A stretch of 64,000 bases of DNA from Gorsachius magnificus (lineage: Eukaryota; Chordata; Aves; Pelecaniformes; Ardeidae), in contig CM067081.1 of the NCBI GenBank assembly GCA_034008185.1, positions 6,075,821-6,139,820 of the forward strand, written 5' to 3'. The notes beneath the pieces were generated by a model. That model searched no databases. It saw only the letters and a program-made list of their open reading frames with translations, and was not told the origin of the DNA. Every line of letters begins with the position of its first letter. Position 1 is the stretch's first letter. Shown here one piece after another: positions 22,401 through 34,345 of this stretch. Made by a program: the position numbers and the translations under genes.

Positions 22401-25400
22401 CCCAGATTTCATAACTCTTAATAGAAAGAGTCTGAGTCATTCAGAGCTAGAAAATAGATTTAAAAAACAAAACAAAACAAAACAAAACCAACTTGTATTC
22501 CATTATCTATTCTCTAGGGGTTTTCTCTTCCTTTATATAACATAGATGTTTATCCTCTGGACGGGTTAGATGATTATTAGTTCTTTAAGAATAGAGATGT
22601 TTCTACACAAATTAACTATAGTAAATGGATGTTGATAGTTCTTGGAGCCCTGTATCCCCACAGCACAGCAATTTCATTCTTCATAACAGACCATAAGCTT
22701 TTTACTGATCTTGCAAGGCCTCAGAACTAAGACTTGTCAGGCTTGCTCTGACTGAACGTTTGCCAACATGCTTGAGCTTTGCTTTACTTGGTTTAATTGT
22801 AACAGCAATTTCTGTAGTAGACCAGGTGCCTGTCTATATGTAATTTGTAATACTTTTGTTTGTCTTTGTATGGTCCGACTACAGTTTTATATAAACAGAA
22901 ATAACAACCAGTTATTCCATGTAGAATGAGATATATAGAACTCTAATACACTGAGGTAGTGTAGAGAAATACAAGCCTGGTAGGATAGCAGAGGTCTAGA
23001 GAAGTGGAGACACAGGACATGGCACAGAGGATTACAGGCAGGGGATGATAAGAGTCGGGGCACAGGCTGGCATTAGAGGCAGCTCACCCATGGTCAGTTC
23101 AAGAAATGGAAACCTGCAGCTGGACAAAACTGAGTTTAGAGGTAACAAAGACAATTAAGTCATATCTGACATCAGTACCATACACAGTACATTTGGATGT
23201 AATGTGGAGCTGCAGACAGACGAAGAGCTAGGTGTAAAATCATGTTAGCAAATATCTGAAAGTGAACCCCCGGTGGATCCTAGAGCAAAGAAGAGGAAAC
23301 AATCAACATGGATTTTGTATTCCTCTTGGTGATGGACTTCAGGTGCTGACTATTTGCTGTAACACCTTCCCAAAAAACCACCACAAGAATGAAACTGCCA
23401 ATCTTGGGACCCAGAGGAGCAGGGGAAGGGTGAGAACAGCACCAGGACAAGGCGCAGAAAATGAGAAGTGTGTGTTTAACAGTTTTAACTGCATAATTCC
23501 TTCTTCTTTTGTAACATTTAGATCTCCATAAATAACGATTCCAGGATTTGACTGTTGAGATTTCTGTTATACAAACAATAAATTCTTGGGTTTATACATA
23601 TATTAAAAAGTATGCTTACTCTTTTCCCATAAACAAGATTTTGAGCATAACATTGTCACATGAAAGTTACTGAAACTACTGAAATATACTGGCTGGAATG
23701 AAATCTGTATTGTGCCCAAACATTAATGCATGATTTCAAAAAAAACCTGAACCAAAGAATGAAAGAAAATTAATCTTTTAAAAGCCCCATGAGACATATA
23801 ATAGTAACTACACTCTAAGAGCAATATTTCTCATGTGGTGCATCACTGATTTTAAATTTGAACTAGAGGCAAGATTTTCAACTCATCTTTAACTAGGCAT
23901 CAATTTTATACACGTAATTTTGTAGATACAAATAACTACAGAAACATTTTATGCTTGCTGTGATACAAGGAACCAAAATCAACTAAGGAGCTCATGTAAA
24001 GCATAGCAAAAAGAATACAAATATAAATGGAGAAGACAATAACCACTGGGCCATGGGTAACCACAAGGTTAGCTCATTCAGACCTGTTAAGAATGTGTAC
24101 TTTCACCTGAAGACAAAAGTTGCCAGTGTTTTGCTTACACATTTGAAAATAACTGTTGGTGGCAGGAATGGTTTAAGTCACCATTCCTGACTTGAAATGC
24201 AGGCACTAATCATGTGCACACTTGCCATCTATTGTAGCATACAATAAAATAGGTAAGTGCAATGCAGAAAGCAATGATAATTTCTTTAGACTAATATATT
24301 TCAATTCATATTGCATTTCATTAAGGGCATGCCAAAAGTAGTTATTCAGGCTCAGCTGAAGGTTGGTAACATTTTGTGAAAAGAGGAAATTGCTTCGTTG
24401 AATGTCCCTGCTTGATCACTTGTCCCCATCTGATCATATCCTTAATATTTGTTACCACTTAATAGGTCTCTGTGTAAGTGGCAACAACTGATTTGTTCAT
24501 CTCAAAATTTCTCACCTATTCAGTCCCAGTCCAGTCCAGGATACATTTTTTTTTTTTTGGGGGGGGTGTCAGGACATGCTGTGAAGAAAGAAGAAGTGAT
24601 TTAGAGACTTGGCTGATTTGTCTGTGTAAACACAGTCATCTCCTGCCATTTGAGATGCTCTTCCAGCTTCTACCTGAGGGATGAGTAAAGGGTCTTCTTC
24701 CCTAAATCCCATGTTTTTTCTGCTAGCCCATGTGAATTCCTCAGATACACCAGGCTACCTCTTAACATATCTAAAAATGTTATTACATACCTCTGTTTAG
24801 GTAACTGAACTACTCTCACGTGGTCTCAGATAACTTAAGCTGGAATGAATGACAACTGACAATGTCAAAGTCCTTTGGTAAATTATTATTTCTGCAGCTG
24901 AATCCTAATTGGGTTCTCAGTTAAAACTCCATGCATTAAGGAAGATGCCAGTGAAATCACCACAATTATGTCAATAAGACCAAGATCATACCTTGGAACA
25001 CTAAGAAATTTATTTTCAGGACATTTTACTTCATAGGCCACTTCAGTTTTTGTCTTTCTGAATCTCAGCACATTTCTCTGAGTCATAGCTCCTTTAAACC
25101 TCTTTTTCTTGCAAAGCTTTCAAACAAACGTTCTGTTTCCTGCTCTCTTTCTCTCTGTGAGTACATCTACATATATTTTCCAAGGCTATTATCTGCCTCT
25201 TTTCTTTCAGAAGCATGTTAATTTTTTTTTGCTGTTGAACTTGATATTTTTCAGAAATGGCCTCTGCGGGATATTACACAACCAAAGAAAAAAAGAAAAC
25301 TCATATCATATCTGGCTACCAACCGGTAGGAAAAGTGTACGTGCCATCAACTCGCTGAATGCTTGTTATCAGGCAGCTTTTACTGTACTAGGTAATGTCA

Positions 25401-25489
25401 GTGTCAACAATTCATAACTTGTATGCGGGTGGTCAGGTAAGCTTATATTTTTATAGCCCTCCACTGCAAGCTCAAAGAGTCACCCTAGG
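22401..25489. other. Unique sequence, no gene recognised
   Basis: Contains an (AAAAC)n microsatellite (22462-22489) and a T13G8 tract (24546-24566). No coding or transposon similarity recognised up to the CR1 at 25490. Confidence 0.5.
22462..22489. repeat. (AAAAC)n microsatellite
   Basis: Five units of AAAAC with an A-rich start, directly visible. Confidence 0.9.
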
Positions 25490-26574
25490 GGTGGACTGTT
25501 CGGTGGATAAGGAACTGGCTGGATGGTCGCATCCAGAGGGTAGTGGTCAATGGCTCGATGTCTGGATGGAGACTGGTGATGAGTGGTGTCCCTCAGGGGT
25601 CTGTACTGGGACCGGTGCTGTTTAACGTTTTCATCAATGACTGAGACAGCGACATCGAATGCACCCTCAGCAAGTTTGCGGACAACACCAAACTGAGTGG
25701 TGTGGTTGACACACCAGAAGGACGGGATGTCATCCAGAGAGACCTGGACAGGCTGGAGAGGTGGGCCTGTGTGAACCTCATGAGGTTCAACAAGGCCAAG
25801 TGCAAGGTCCTGCACCTGGGTCGGGGTAACCCCCAGTATCAGTACAGGCTGGGGGAAGAAAGGATCGAGAGCAGCCCTGCTGAGAGGGACTTGGGGGTGC
25901 TGGTGGATGAAAAGCTGGACATGAGCCAGCAATGTGCGCTGGCGGCCCAGAAGGTCAACCCTACCCTGGGCTGCATCAAGAGAAGCGTGGCCAGCAGGTC
26001 GAGGGAGAGGATACTGCCCCTCTTCTCTGCTCTGGTGAGACCTCACCTAGAGTACTGCGTCCAGCTCTGGAGCCCTCAGCACAAGAAGGACATGGAACTG
26101 TTGGAGCGGGTCCAGAGGAGGGCTACAAAAATGATCCGAGGGCTGGAGCACCTCTCTTATGAGGACAGGCTGAGGGAGTTGGGCTTGTTCAGCCTGGAGA
26201 AGAGAAGGCTGCGGGGAGACCTGATTACGGCCTTTCAGTACCCAAAGGGGGCCTATAGGAAAGGTGGGGAAAATCTTTTTAGTAGGGCCAGCTGTGACAG
26301 GACAAGGGGTAATGGTTTTAAACTAAACCAGGGTAGGTTTAGACTGGATATAAGGAGGAAATTCTTTACAATGATGGTGGTGAAACACTGGAAGGGGTTG
26401 CCCAGAGAGGTGGTGGAGGCCCCATCCCTGGCAACATTCAAGGCCAGGTTGGATGGGGCTCTGAGCAACCTGATCTAGTTAGCGGTGTCCCTGCTCACTG
26501 CAGGGGGCTTGGACTAGATGACCTCTAGGGGTCCCTTCCAACCCAAAACATTCTATGATTCTATGATTCTATGA
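25490..26574 (+). mobile_element. CR1 LINE, 3' half, comparatively young
   Basis: 5'-truncated plus-strand CR1 starting at GGTGGACTGTTCGGTGGATA in the RT palm region. It ends with CCCAAAACATTCTATGATTC and two further ATTCTATG units at 26574. It is among the best preserved copies: one ORF2 frame runs from about 25491 to the stop at 26476-26478, broken only by a TGA at 25642-25644. The 3' untranslated end has the CTAGATGACCTCTAGGGGTC block shared with the copies at 36418, 43457 and 48092, so these four are the same subfamily. It also overlaps in content with the larger copy at 28345-30875 over about 300 bp of RT. Confidence 0.95.
25491..26478 (+). pseudogene. CR1 ORF2, RT palm to C-terminus, one nonsense codon
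   Basis: In one frame, the N-terminal piece shows W-T-V-R-W, the substrate-site motif [20 protein letters not shown], then TGA (25642-25644). Next comes [14 protein letters not shown], where the catalytic F-A-D-D box reads F-A-D-N (Asn at 25684-25686). The 258-codon stretch from 25702 continues with [100 protein letters not shown] and the terminal [12 protein letters not shown]. The Asp-to-Asn change should abolish polymerisation. No endonuclease is present, so the copy was dead on arrival through 5' truncation. Confidence 0.9.
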
Positions 26575-28344
26575 AATTTCTGCATGGCTGCCTATTCTTG
26601 CTGTAGTTCTCAGATAAGGGTTAAACAGACATGAGATGCAAGTATTTTTGTTCTTTTTTGTGTTATTATACCGTTGTTATTATTATACCTACTGTAAGAT
26701 TCCCCCAAAGTATCAAGGAAAAATCAAGACCAAGTTTTATACCAGTCTACACATGCAAAATAAGACCAAAGTTTCAAAACCTTATGCTTTAGTAAGGCAA
26801 GAGAGAAAAATGTGTGAAAAAGAAAGCATTATGAATTCCCTTTATATTCTGCAATCAGTAACAAAGAATCTTAGAGTTTAAGGATGTGAAAAAAATGTAT
26901 CTGAAATACATGTGAAAAAAATATATAGTATGATTTGGAAATGAACACAGTTTTATCAATCTGGCATAGGTTAAGATGAGACAAGCCTTATATCCTTCAC
27001 AACAGCCAAAACTGCATTGTTAGATCAAAAATATTTTATTTTATATTATTTTATTTTATTTTGCTGAATCTCTCAGAAGGAACATGGACATGAGGGTTCT
27101 CACCCATCTGGTCTAATAACCAAGTGTTTTCTCCCTGAGGTAGAAACACTTAAGCTCACTCTTCTTTTCTCCAATTTTTTCTGAGGCCATGAACTGTGAT
27201 CAAGTACACAGAAAAGGTATTTTGTCTTTTTCTTTTTCAAATCTGGCAGATTGACATTAACAACATGTGCACCTTAGTCCACATAGTCCACAATCCATAT
27301 TCATGTAAATGTTCTTACATTAATCTCATTAGTAACTAACTAGACAGCAGAAGTCATAACAATTTTCAGCAGTGCAAAGGGCCTGGAAAAACTGAATGTT
27401 GAACAAAAATAAACCAAACAAAAGACAACTTCATATATCAGTCAAGTTAACGAAAATACAGTATTTGTCCTCGTCCCCATTGAAAGCACTACCTGATCTT
27501 CTGCCAAAGTCAACAAGGTGACATTTTTGCTTGAGGCTGACATTGCTATCTAATCCTCATTTTGCCATCCCTATCCTTTTTCATTCCTGAGGTGTGACAC
27601 TGGAATTATCCCTTCCTAAATCTGTAAAATATTTTGGTGCTATTTACTGAGTAATAGTTGGTCATTCCTTTGAAACTGTGAATTGTGATTGTCTGGAAAA
27701 TAATCTTTTTTTTTTTACTTGTTCTGTTTTTTATTCTAGTGATACATGTCTCTCCACATACTCAGGAAATAGTTTTTCAGGAAATCTTAGCACAATCTCT
27801 ATTTCATTCCAAAACAGGGAGGTGGTCGTTCTTTTGAATATCTGCCCTAGAGACTCAAATAAACTTTTGACTGCTCTGTCAAGACATCCCAAAAAGCCTT
27901 GTGAGTGTGTTTGCTTCTTTCTAAATGTCATAGCACACCTGGGTGGGCCAGATTCTCAGCTGGCATTGACAACCTTAATTCTCCTAAAATCAGTGAACCT
28001 GTATTCATCCATGACAACTAGGAATTAGGAAGCCACTTCTAACAGTACATATTTGAGAACAGCGACATCAATAGAAGCAAATATTTTTCTGTATCTTAAA
28101 TAAGTTTTATAAGTATTATAAACATATTTGATGATTGTATTAAAAGGAAGAATGCAATTTAGCCTCATCACGCAACTCCTTTAACCAACAACGGATGAGA
28201 GTCCATATTGAATATGAGTCTACTGCATAATATATTTTTAAAAAGCAAAAGTGGTGCAGACTGTTGTGAGCCAATATATTTCAAGAGTAAGTTTCTATGT
28301 GCCTTCTAAAGAAACCACCTCAATCTATACATAAACCTTGGACT
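26575..28344. other. Unique AT-rich spacer between two CR1 copies
   Basis: About 1.77 kb without recognised element. It contains a (TTTTA)n patch (27031-27062) and a T10 tract near 27707. Short open frames only. Confidence 0.55.
27031..27062. repeat. (TTTTA)n-like microsatellite
   Basis: ATTTTATTTTATATTATTTT followed by further ATTTT units, directly visible as an imperfect pentanucleotide repeat. Confidence 0.8.
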
Positions 28345-30681
28345 CATGAGGTTCACACAGGCCCACCTCTCTGGCCTGTCCAGGTCTCTCTGGATGACAT
28401 CCCGTCCTTCTGGTGTGTCAACTGCACCACTCAGTTTGGTGTCATCCGCAAACTTGCTGAGGGTGCACTCAATCTCGCTGTCTAAGTCATTGATGAAAAC
28501 GTTAAACAGCACCAGTCCCAGTACGGACCCCTGAGGGACACCACTCGTCACCGGTCTCCATCCGGACATTGAGCCATTGACCACTACCCTCTGGATGCGA
28601 CCGTCCAGCCAGTTCTTTATCCACCGAACAGTCCACCCATCAAATCCATAGCTCTCCAATTTAGAGAGAAGGATGTTGTGGGGGACCGTGTCAAAGGCTT
28701 TTCAGAAGTCCAGATAGATGGCGTCCATTGGTTTTCCTTTGTCCACCGTTGTTGTCACACCATCATAGAAAGCCACTAGGTTCGTCAGGCAGGACTTGCC
28801 CTTGGTGAAGCCATGCTGGCTATCTCGAATTATCTCCCTGGCCTCCATGTGCCTTAGCATAGCTTCTAGGAGGATCTGTTCCATGATCTTCCCAGGCACA
28901 GAGGTGAGGCTGACAGGTCAGTAGTTCCCAGGGTCTTCCTTTCTACCCTTTTTGAAAATGGGCACAATGTTTCCCTTCTTCCAGTCACCAGGGACTTCAC
29001 CTGACTGCCATGACTTTTCAAATATCATGTAGAGTGGCTTGGTGACTACATCGGCCAATTCCCTCAGGACTCCGGGATGCATCTCATCAGGTCCCATGGA
29101 CTTATGTGCGTTCAGGCTCCTCAGGTGGTCACGAACCTGATCTTCTCCTACAACAGGAAGGGTTTTGCCCTCCCGGTCCCCCTCATGCCATCCATCATCT
29201 CGGGTGGGGTGAGGAGAGAGGTTCCCAGTGAAGACTGAGGCAAAAAAGTTGTTGAGTACCTCAGCCTTCTCCTCATCTGCTGTTACCAGCTTGCCAGTCT
29301 CGCTCATCAGTGGGGGTACGCTTTCTTTAACCATCCTTTGCCGGCTGATATACCTGTAGAAACCCTTCTTATTATTCTTTGCATCCCTAGCCAAGTTTAG
29401 CTCCAGCTGAGCCTTGGCCTTCCTGACCCCATTCCTACACAACTGGACCACATCCCTATACTCTTCCCAGGATGCCTGTCCCTGCTTCCACTGCCTGTGC
29501 AGTTCCCTCTTCCTCCTGAGGTTGACCAGCATCTCTTGTCTCAACCACGCCAGTCTCTTCCCTTCTTTGCCCGATTTCTTACACCTAGGGATCGAGAGCT
29601 CTTGCGCTCTGTGGATCACATCCTTAAAGAGCTGCCAGCTCTGTTCTGTTCCCCTGTCCCTGAGGACCGTTTCCCAGGGAGTCCTTCTGACTATCTCCTT
29701 GAGGAGCTGCAAGTTTGCTTTTCTAAAATTCAGGGTCCTGACTATACTCTTTGTTCTTCCCATTTCCCTCTGGAGCATGAGCTCTACCAGCGCATGATCA
29801 CTGCAACCCAAGCTGCCTCCGATCTTGACATTTCCGACGAGCTCACTTGCATTGGTGACCACCAGGTCCAGTATCGCATCCCCTCGGGTAGGGGTGTCTA
29901 TTACCTGGCTTAAGAAGTTGTCCTCTATGCATTCAAGAAACCTGCTGGGTTGCCTACAGCTTGCCGTGTTGGTTTGCCAGCAAATGTCAGGGTGGTTGAA
30001 GTCCCCCAGCAGGACGAGAGCCTGCGAGCACGAAGCCTCCTGGAGCTGGAGGAAGAACGCTTCGTCAGTCGGCTCCTCTTGATCTGGCGGCCTGTAGTAG
30101 ACACCAACCACCAGGTTCCCTTTGTTGCCTCTCTCTCTGATTCTTATCCATAAGCTTTCAACCTGCTCGTGGCTATTCTTCAGGGATAGCTCTTCACACT
30201 CTAATGATTTCTTGATGTAAAGGGCAACGCCTCCACCCCTCCTTCCTCGCCTGTCCCTTCTGAACAGCCTGTAGCCATCAATAGCTACATTCCAGTCGTG
30301 GGATTCATCCCACCACATTCCTGTAATGGCAATCAGGTCGTAGCTTTCTAGCAGCACGATAGCTTCCAACTCCTCTTGTTTGTTTCCCATGCTGCGCGCG
30401 TTTGTATAGAGGCATTTCATCTGAGCTGTCGGCCTCGTCACCTTCATAGCAGAACACCCCTCATTTACTTTGAGGTGTTTCACGGGCTTTTCCTTGTTGG
30501 CTCCTACTACCTCAGGAGCCTCTGGCTCACCTCCGCCAGACTTCAACTTCTCTGCAGTGCCCCTGGCACACTGCTGGGCAACAGGTTGAAGGCTCATACT
30601 AGCCCCCAGTCCCTCTAACCCTTGCGTTTCATCCCCTAGCCTGTCACTGGCAAGCCCAATAGGTTCCCCTTCCCCCTTCAC
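28345..30681 (-). pseudogene. CR1 ORF2: endonuclease plus reverse transcriptase, two nonsense codons
   Basis: One frame with stops at 28918-28920 (NY-stop-PVS, from the expected NYRPVS, a CGA to TGA change) and 28702-28704 (DF-stop-KAFDTV). Counting from 30681 (a GTG; the true start is uncertain as the frame is open upstream), the apurinic endonuclease lies at about residues 88-300. It shows TNARS (93-97), [12 protein letters not shown] (147-158), VGVYYRPP (192-199), LLGDFNH (224-230) and SDH (294-296). The catalytic glutamate of the usual I-T-E-T-W-W-D motif is glycine here (ITGMWWD, 119-125). RT follows: [10 protein letters not shown] (477-486), [16 protein letters not shown] (527-542), [13 protein letters not shown] (567-579), and beyond the stops [10 protein letters not shown] and an intact FADDTKL. 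It would be non-functional because of the stops, the Glu-to-Gly change and the lost C-terminus. Confidence 0.93.
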
Positions 30682-30683
30682 AT

Positions 30684-30872
30684 CTAGTTTAAAGCCCTGT
30701 CAATGAGCCCCGCAAGCTCCTGGGCAAAGACCCTCTTCCCCCTTTGAGAAAGCTGGCTCCCATTTCACTTGAGCAAGCCCGGTGCCGCGTAGACCATCCC
30801 GTGGTTAAAGAACCCAAAGTTGTGGCGGCGACACCAGTCGCGAAGCCACATGTTAATAGATTGAGTCTGCTA
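30684..30872 (-). pseudogene. CR1 ORF1 C-terminal fragment (esterase-domain end)
   Basis: Just upstream of ORF2, a different minus-strand frame reads NMWLRDWCRRHNFGFFNHGM, VYAAPGLLK, a TGA at 30765-30767, then NGSQLSQRGKRVFAQELAGL and IDRALN followed by TAG at 30684-30686. This matches the known end of CR1 ORF1, which carries a GDSL/SGNH-like esterase domain in birds. Upstream of about 30870 the frame hits a stop and similarity is lost. Having ORF1 next to ORF2 shows this copy was longer than nearly all CR1 insertions. Confidence 0.8.
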
Positions 30873-33452
30873 ACTCTGAAGTATGTGCAAATAGAGGAGA
30901 GGGGAAGCAGCATCTGCCCCCTGACATCTGTCTAGATATCACAACACAGTGCCAGGCAAAGTTATCTGAGTGGCTTCTGAACTAGTTCATCTAGAAGGAG
31001 CAACGGAATATTGGTGTGATACCTCTCCCAGAGAAATTAGAGCCTGAAAAAGTGTTTTGGGACGTGGGATTGTTTAATTCAGCTAAACTGTCTCTGGCAT
31101 CTCAGCTAGCAAAACAGGACAATTTGTGTTTGGACTACAAATAATTCTCAATGCTTCAATTTTCTCATATTATGTTCAGAGTCCCAAATGCACATTCATT
31201 ACCAAACTGTACATTAAGCTGTCTCAACCCTTTTTCTGGTTCAAGTATATTGCCTGTGTCTAGTAGCATATTATGTATAGACACATCCAGATTGAAAGAA
31301 AAATTACTTTCTTTTTTTCCAAATATATATGTAATAAAATAAAACTTGAGTAAAATACAATTTAAGGGGGAAGTATTGTTAACATGTTCAACCACCCAAG
31401 TAGTTTTTCTCACCATAGCCTCAGTAAAAAAAGAAAAAAAATTTTTTTTTGGTCTATCAATGTCATTTACAGTCTGACATGACAGATAGGGCAATGTGAA
31501 AGCCCATCTCTACAATCTAAATGGAAAACCTGTAATATCAAATCTCATCTGTTATCACTAAGAAACATTGTTCATAAGAAGCTAATGAGAATAAACGTGC
31601 TCTAAGAGAATTCAGTTTTTCTTTCCCTGATTCAACATCAGAAACCAGTATTGTTAAATCTCTTAATTTTATTGATAAATGGAAATAGAAATTACCTGAG
31701 GGAAACCCAAGTTTTTAAAAAAATTATATTTGGTTTTCTCCTGGAATAGCTGGATATGAGCCTGGCCTTGAGGAGCTTCCTTGGAGGAAGAGATGTTGGC
31801 CAGGGTGGCAACTGCTGAACTACAGCTGGTGAACTCAGCAGGCACCAAGAAGTGTTGATGACTATGGTGTAGGAGCAGATAAAACACAAAACTCAGAGAG
31901 GCAATGTTTATTGGTGGCTGGTGAAGCCAGGAAGACCAGCAAACAGTGAGGCTGGTACAAAATCAGATATAAAAACCCCCTCAAAATCTCAAAAATAAGA
32001 TACTCCATCTATGGAGAACAGTTTAATATGCTTAAGAGTTAGATTTTGATGAGCCTGGATAAGAAATTAAGAGTGGACTGAAATGGAATCAGAGGGAAGT
32101 TACAGAATGAGCTAGTGTTTAAAAAAAAATAGTGGCAACCCCAGGAAAGTGAACAAAAGTTGTGCTGTTGTGAATTGAGTGCCGGAGGAAGGGTCAGGTT
32201 CCCTACATATTCTGCACAAGGAAGGGGAAGCACAGGTTTATATTAAAACCAGGAGGCTGAGATTCTACAGTTAAAGTATATTGGTACCCAGTCACTTCAG
32301 CACAGTAAGAGAGCCCTGCCCCATATATTAATATGCTGATAATATAGCAAATGATCATTTCCATTTTGCAGCAAGAGAGCAGAAACAGTGAAGTGCCCAA
32401 ATTCACACTAATCACCATATCCAGACTGCTAGTCTCTTAATGACAAGACCAATGCCTTAATCACTTTTCTTCCCTGTTTTCCGTGTCTCCATATGCCACA
32501 TTTTATGACCATAATCAAGTCCCTTGACTTATGTGTATCATCATTTAACCATCCGTCATTTAAAATATTTGCCTCACAAAGGCTGCCGGAGAAAAACATT
32601 CCATGAATCATTAAATACTTTCATTGAAAATCACTTTAAACATGACTATTATTATTAGCTGTATTAATAATAATTAGTAATGACCATTAGATCAGACATT
32701 TGTAGTGCTTGTGATTCTTTTCACTAAAAACCATCTGTCTTTTAGAGAACAACTGTTGAAAGTTAATTGTCAGGTGGTCTTAACGACATACATTTATACT
32801 GAGGTTATAATGGACCATAAAGTGAAGTTCTCTAAGATGCTAAATCTTCAGTGTGAAATGTTATACTTACATAAGCTTTGTATTTCCAAGACAAGTTTAA
32901 GACTGTAAAAATAAGTGCTTAATAAGTGATAAGCATATAAATGTGTTCCTTCCTTCCTGGAAACCTATAGAAATGTATCACTCATTAAAACTAAATCAGT
33001 AATGTGTAATAAGTGAACTCAGGTATTAATAAATTATAAAAAAGATTTTTTCATGGGAAAGCATGAATAGCAATATAATTACACAGAGGGATTAGAATGC
33101 AATTGTCCTATGGAACAGAACTTGGTTTTTAAATACTATTTCCTCTGTCCAAATAAGCTCCAATTTTGCATTGCAACAAGCAAACTTCTCCTTTAAACAC
33201 CATCAATAAAACTTCCAGCTGACCTTTTCACGCCTTCTATAAGGAAGCTAAATGTTACTCGCTTTTCACATTCAATAAAAACTATTACTGTGTTCTAGTT
33301 CAATGCATATCTGTGTCATCATGGGGGAAGGTCACTTTCACTACGTGTTAATCTTGCCTTTAAAGTTCATTTCCAAGCTTTCGGGTTGCTAAATATGTCG
33401 CCTTGGTTTATTCATGAGCCCCACGTGGTGTGTGACAAAGTAACTTGAAGTT

Positions 33453-33472
33453 CATCTGAAGGTCTTCAGATG
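33453..33472. repeat. Perfect 9-bp palindrome
   Basis: CATCTGAAG and CTTCAGATG flank a 2-bp centre. CTTCAGATC follows again about 13 bp downstream, so the half-site appears three times within 45 bp. It could be a dimeric protein-binding site; no factor is assigned. Confidence 0.4.
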
Positions 33473-33918
33473 TTTGAACCTTCAGATCTATTCATCACAA
33501 GTTTTCCATTTTTAAAAAATAACCAAAAGCAACCAGAGGACATTCTGCATTTAGGCTAATGCCAGACAGAATGGCACCGAGTTTCAAAAAAGTAGATGGT
33601 TATTCTGGCCAGAACTTCAACTGGTGCTACAGTAGCACTGTCTTCAGTAGAGCTATATTCCCCAGATAAGGATAACTGGACGCTTCTGATGTGTCTCTGA
33701 AAAATGACCCCAGTCGACATTTTCAGTGACTGGAGTCAAGTTATGAAGTTTGAAACTTTCTCGGGTAATCCCACCAGATGTATCTTCCTCAGATTTTCTT
33801 TAGATGAGACCCTCTATTAGCCTCCTGAGATCTTAATAAGTCACACCTTACATGTGAGCATCTTTCAAAGTAGAATACTCATGGATGTAAGAACAATGCT
33901 GAATTTTTATTTTTTTTT

Positions 33919-33966
33919 CTTTGTCCTGGCAGCCAGTCATAGCAAAGTATGGCTGAAGGCACAAAG
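33919..33966. repeat. Imperfect hairpin, about 15 bp stem
   Basis: CTTTGTCCTGGCAGCCA (33919-33935) pairs with TGGCTGAAGGCACAAAG (33950-33966), with one bulged base and one small internal loop around a 14-nt apical loop. It ends 13 bp before a CR1 3' end. It could be chance or a small foldback. Confidence 0.35.
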
Positions 33967-33979
33967 AGTTAAAAGCTAA

Positions 33980-34345
33980 ATCATAGACTCACAAAATCAT
34001 AGAATGATTTCATTTGGAAGGGACCCTTAAAGATCCTCTAATACAACCCCCTTGCCGTGGGAAGGGACATCTTTCACTAGTCCAGGTTGTTCAAAGACTT
34101 GGCCAACCTGGGTTTGAACACTTCAAATAGTGGGGTATCCACGACTTCTCTGGGAAACCAGTTTCAGTGTCTCACAATCCTTATCATGAAAAATAATTTC
34201 TTCCTTATATTCACCTTCTTTCATTTAAAAACGGTTGCCCTTTGTCCTGTCACTACAGGCCTTGGTAAAAAATCTCTCTCCATCTCTCCTATAAGCCCCC
34301 TTTATATATTGAAAGGACACAATAAGAACTCCCTGGAACTCCACA
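33980..34345 (-). mobile_element. CR1 LINE 3' fragment, old
   Basis: Minus-strand CR1 beginning with ATCATAGACTCACAAAATCA and CATTTGGAAGGGACCCTTAA. It continues through ACAACCCCCTTGCCGTGGGA, GGTTGTTCAAAGACTTGGCC, AATAATTTCTTCCTTATATT and CCCTTTGTCCTGTCACTACA to GAAAGGACACAATAAGAACT. Many substitutions relative to the younger copies and a ragged right end near 34345 mark it as old. Any open frame on the plus strand here (34087-34416) is an antisense shadow. Confidence 0.88.

Larger units (their letters stand above)
28345..30875 (-). mobile_element. CR1 LINE, long copy lacking its 3' end
   Basis: The largest CR1 here, about 2.5 kb on the minus strand. Its 5' side (right, up to about 30875) retains the C-terminal part of ORF1. 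ORF2 then follows with endonuclease and RT as far as ERWACVNLM, where similarity stops abruptly at 28345. The RT C-terminus and 3' untranslated tail are missing, which is the reverse of the 5' truncation expected from target-primed reverse transcription. A later deletion or rearrangement is the simplest explanation. ORF2 stays in one frame throughout with only two TGA codons, so the copy is fairly young and of the same subfamily as 25490-26574. The right boundary is approximate. Confidence 0.93.
30876..33979. other. Unique sequence, no gene recognised
   Basis: About 3.1 kb with A/T tracts (31426-31449) but no recognised transposon or exon. Segment 33040-33560 is non-repetitive and compositionally even; see findings for a conserved-element hypothesis. 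Confidence 0.5.

Noticed and set aside
29414..29913. Plus-strand frames of 127 and 138 codons
   Set aside because: They are antisense shadows of the CR1 ORF2 on the minus strand.
25490..30875. Twin-priming inversion joining the two CR1 parts
   Set aside because: Twin priming gives adjacent segments with the intact 3' end on the outside. Here the 3'-side ends face each other across 1.77 kb and about 300 bp are duplicated.
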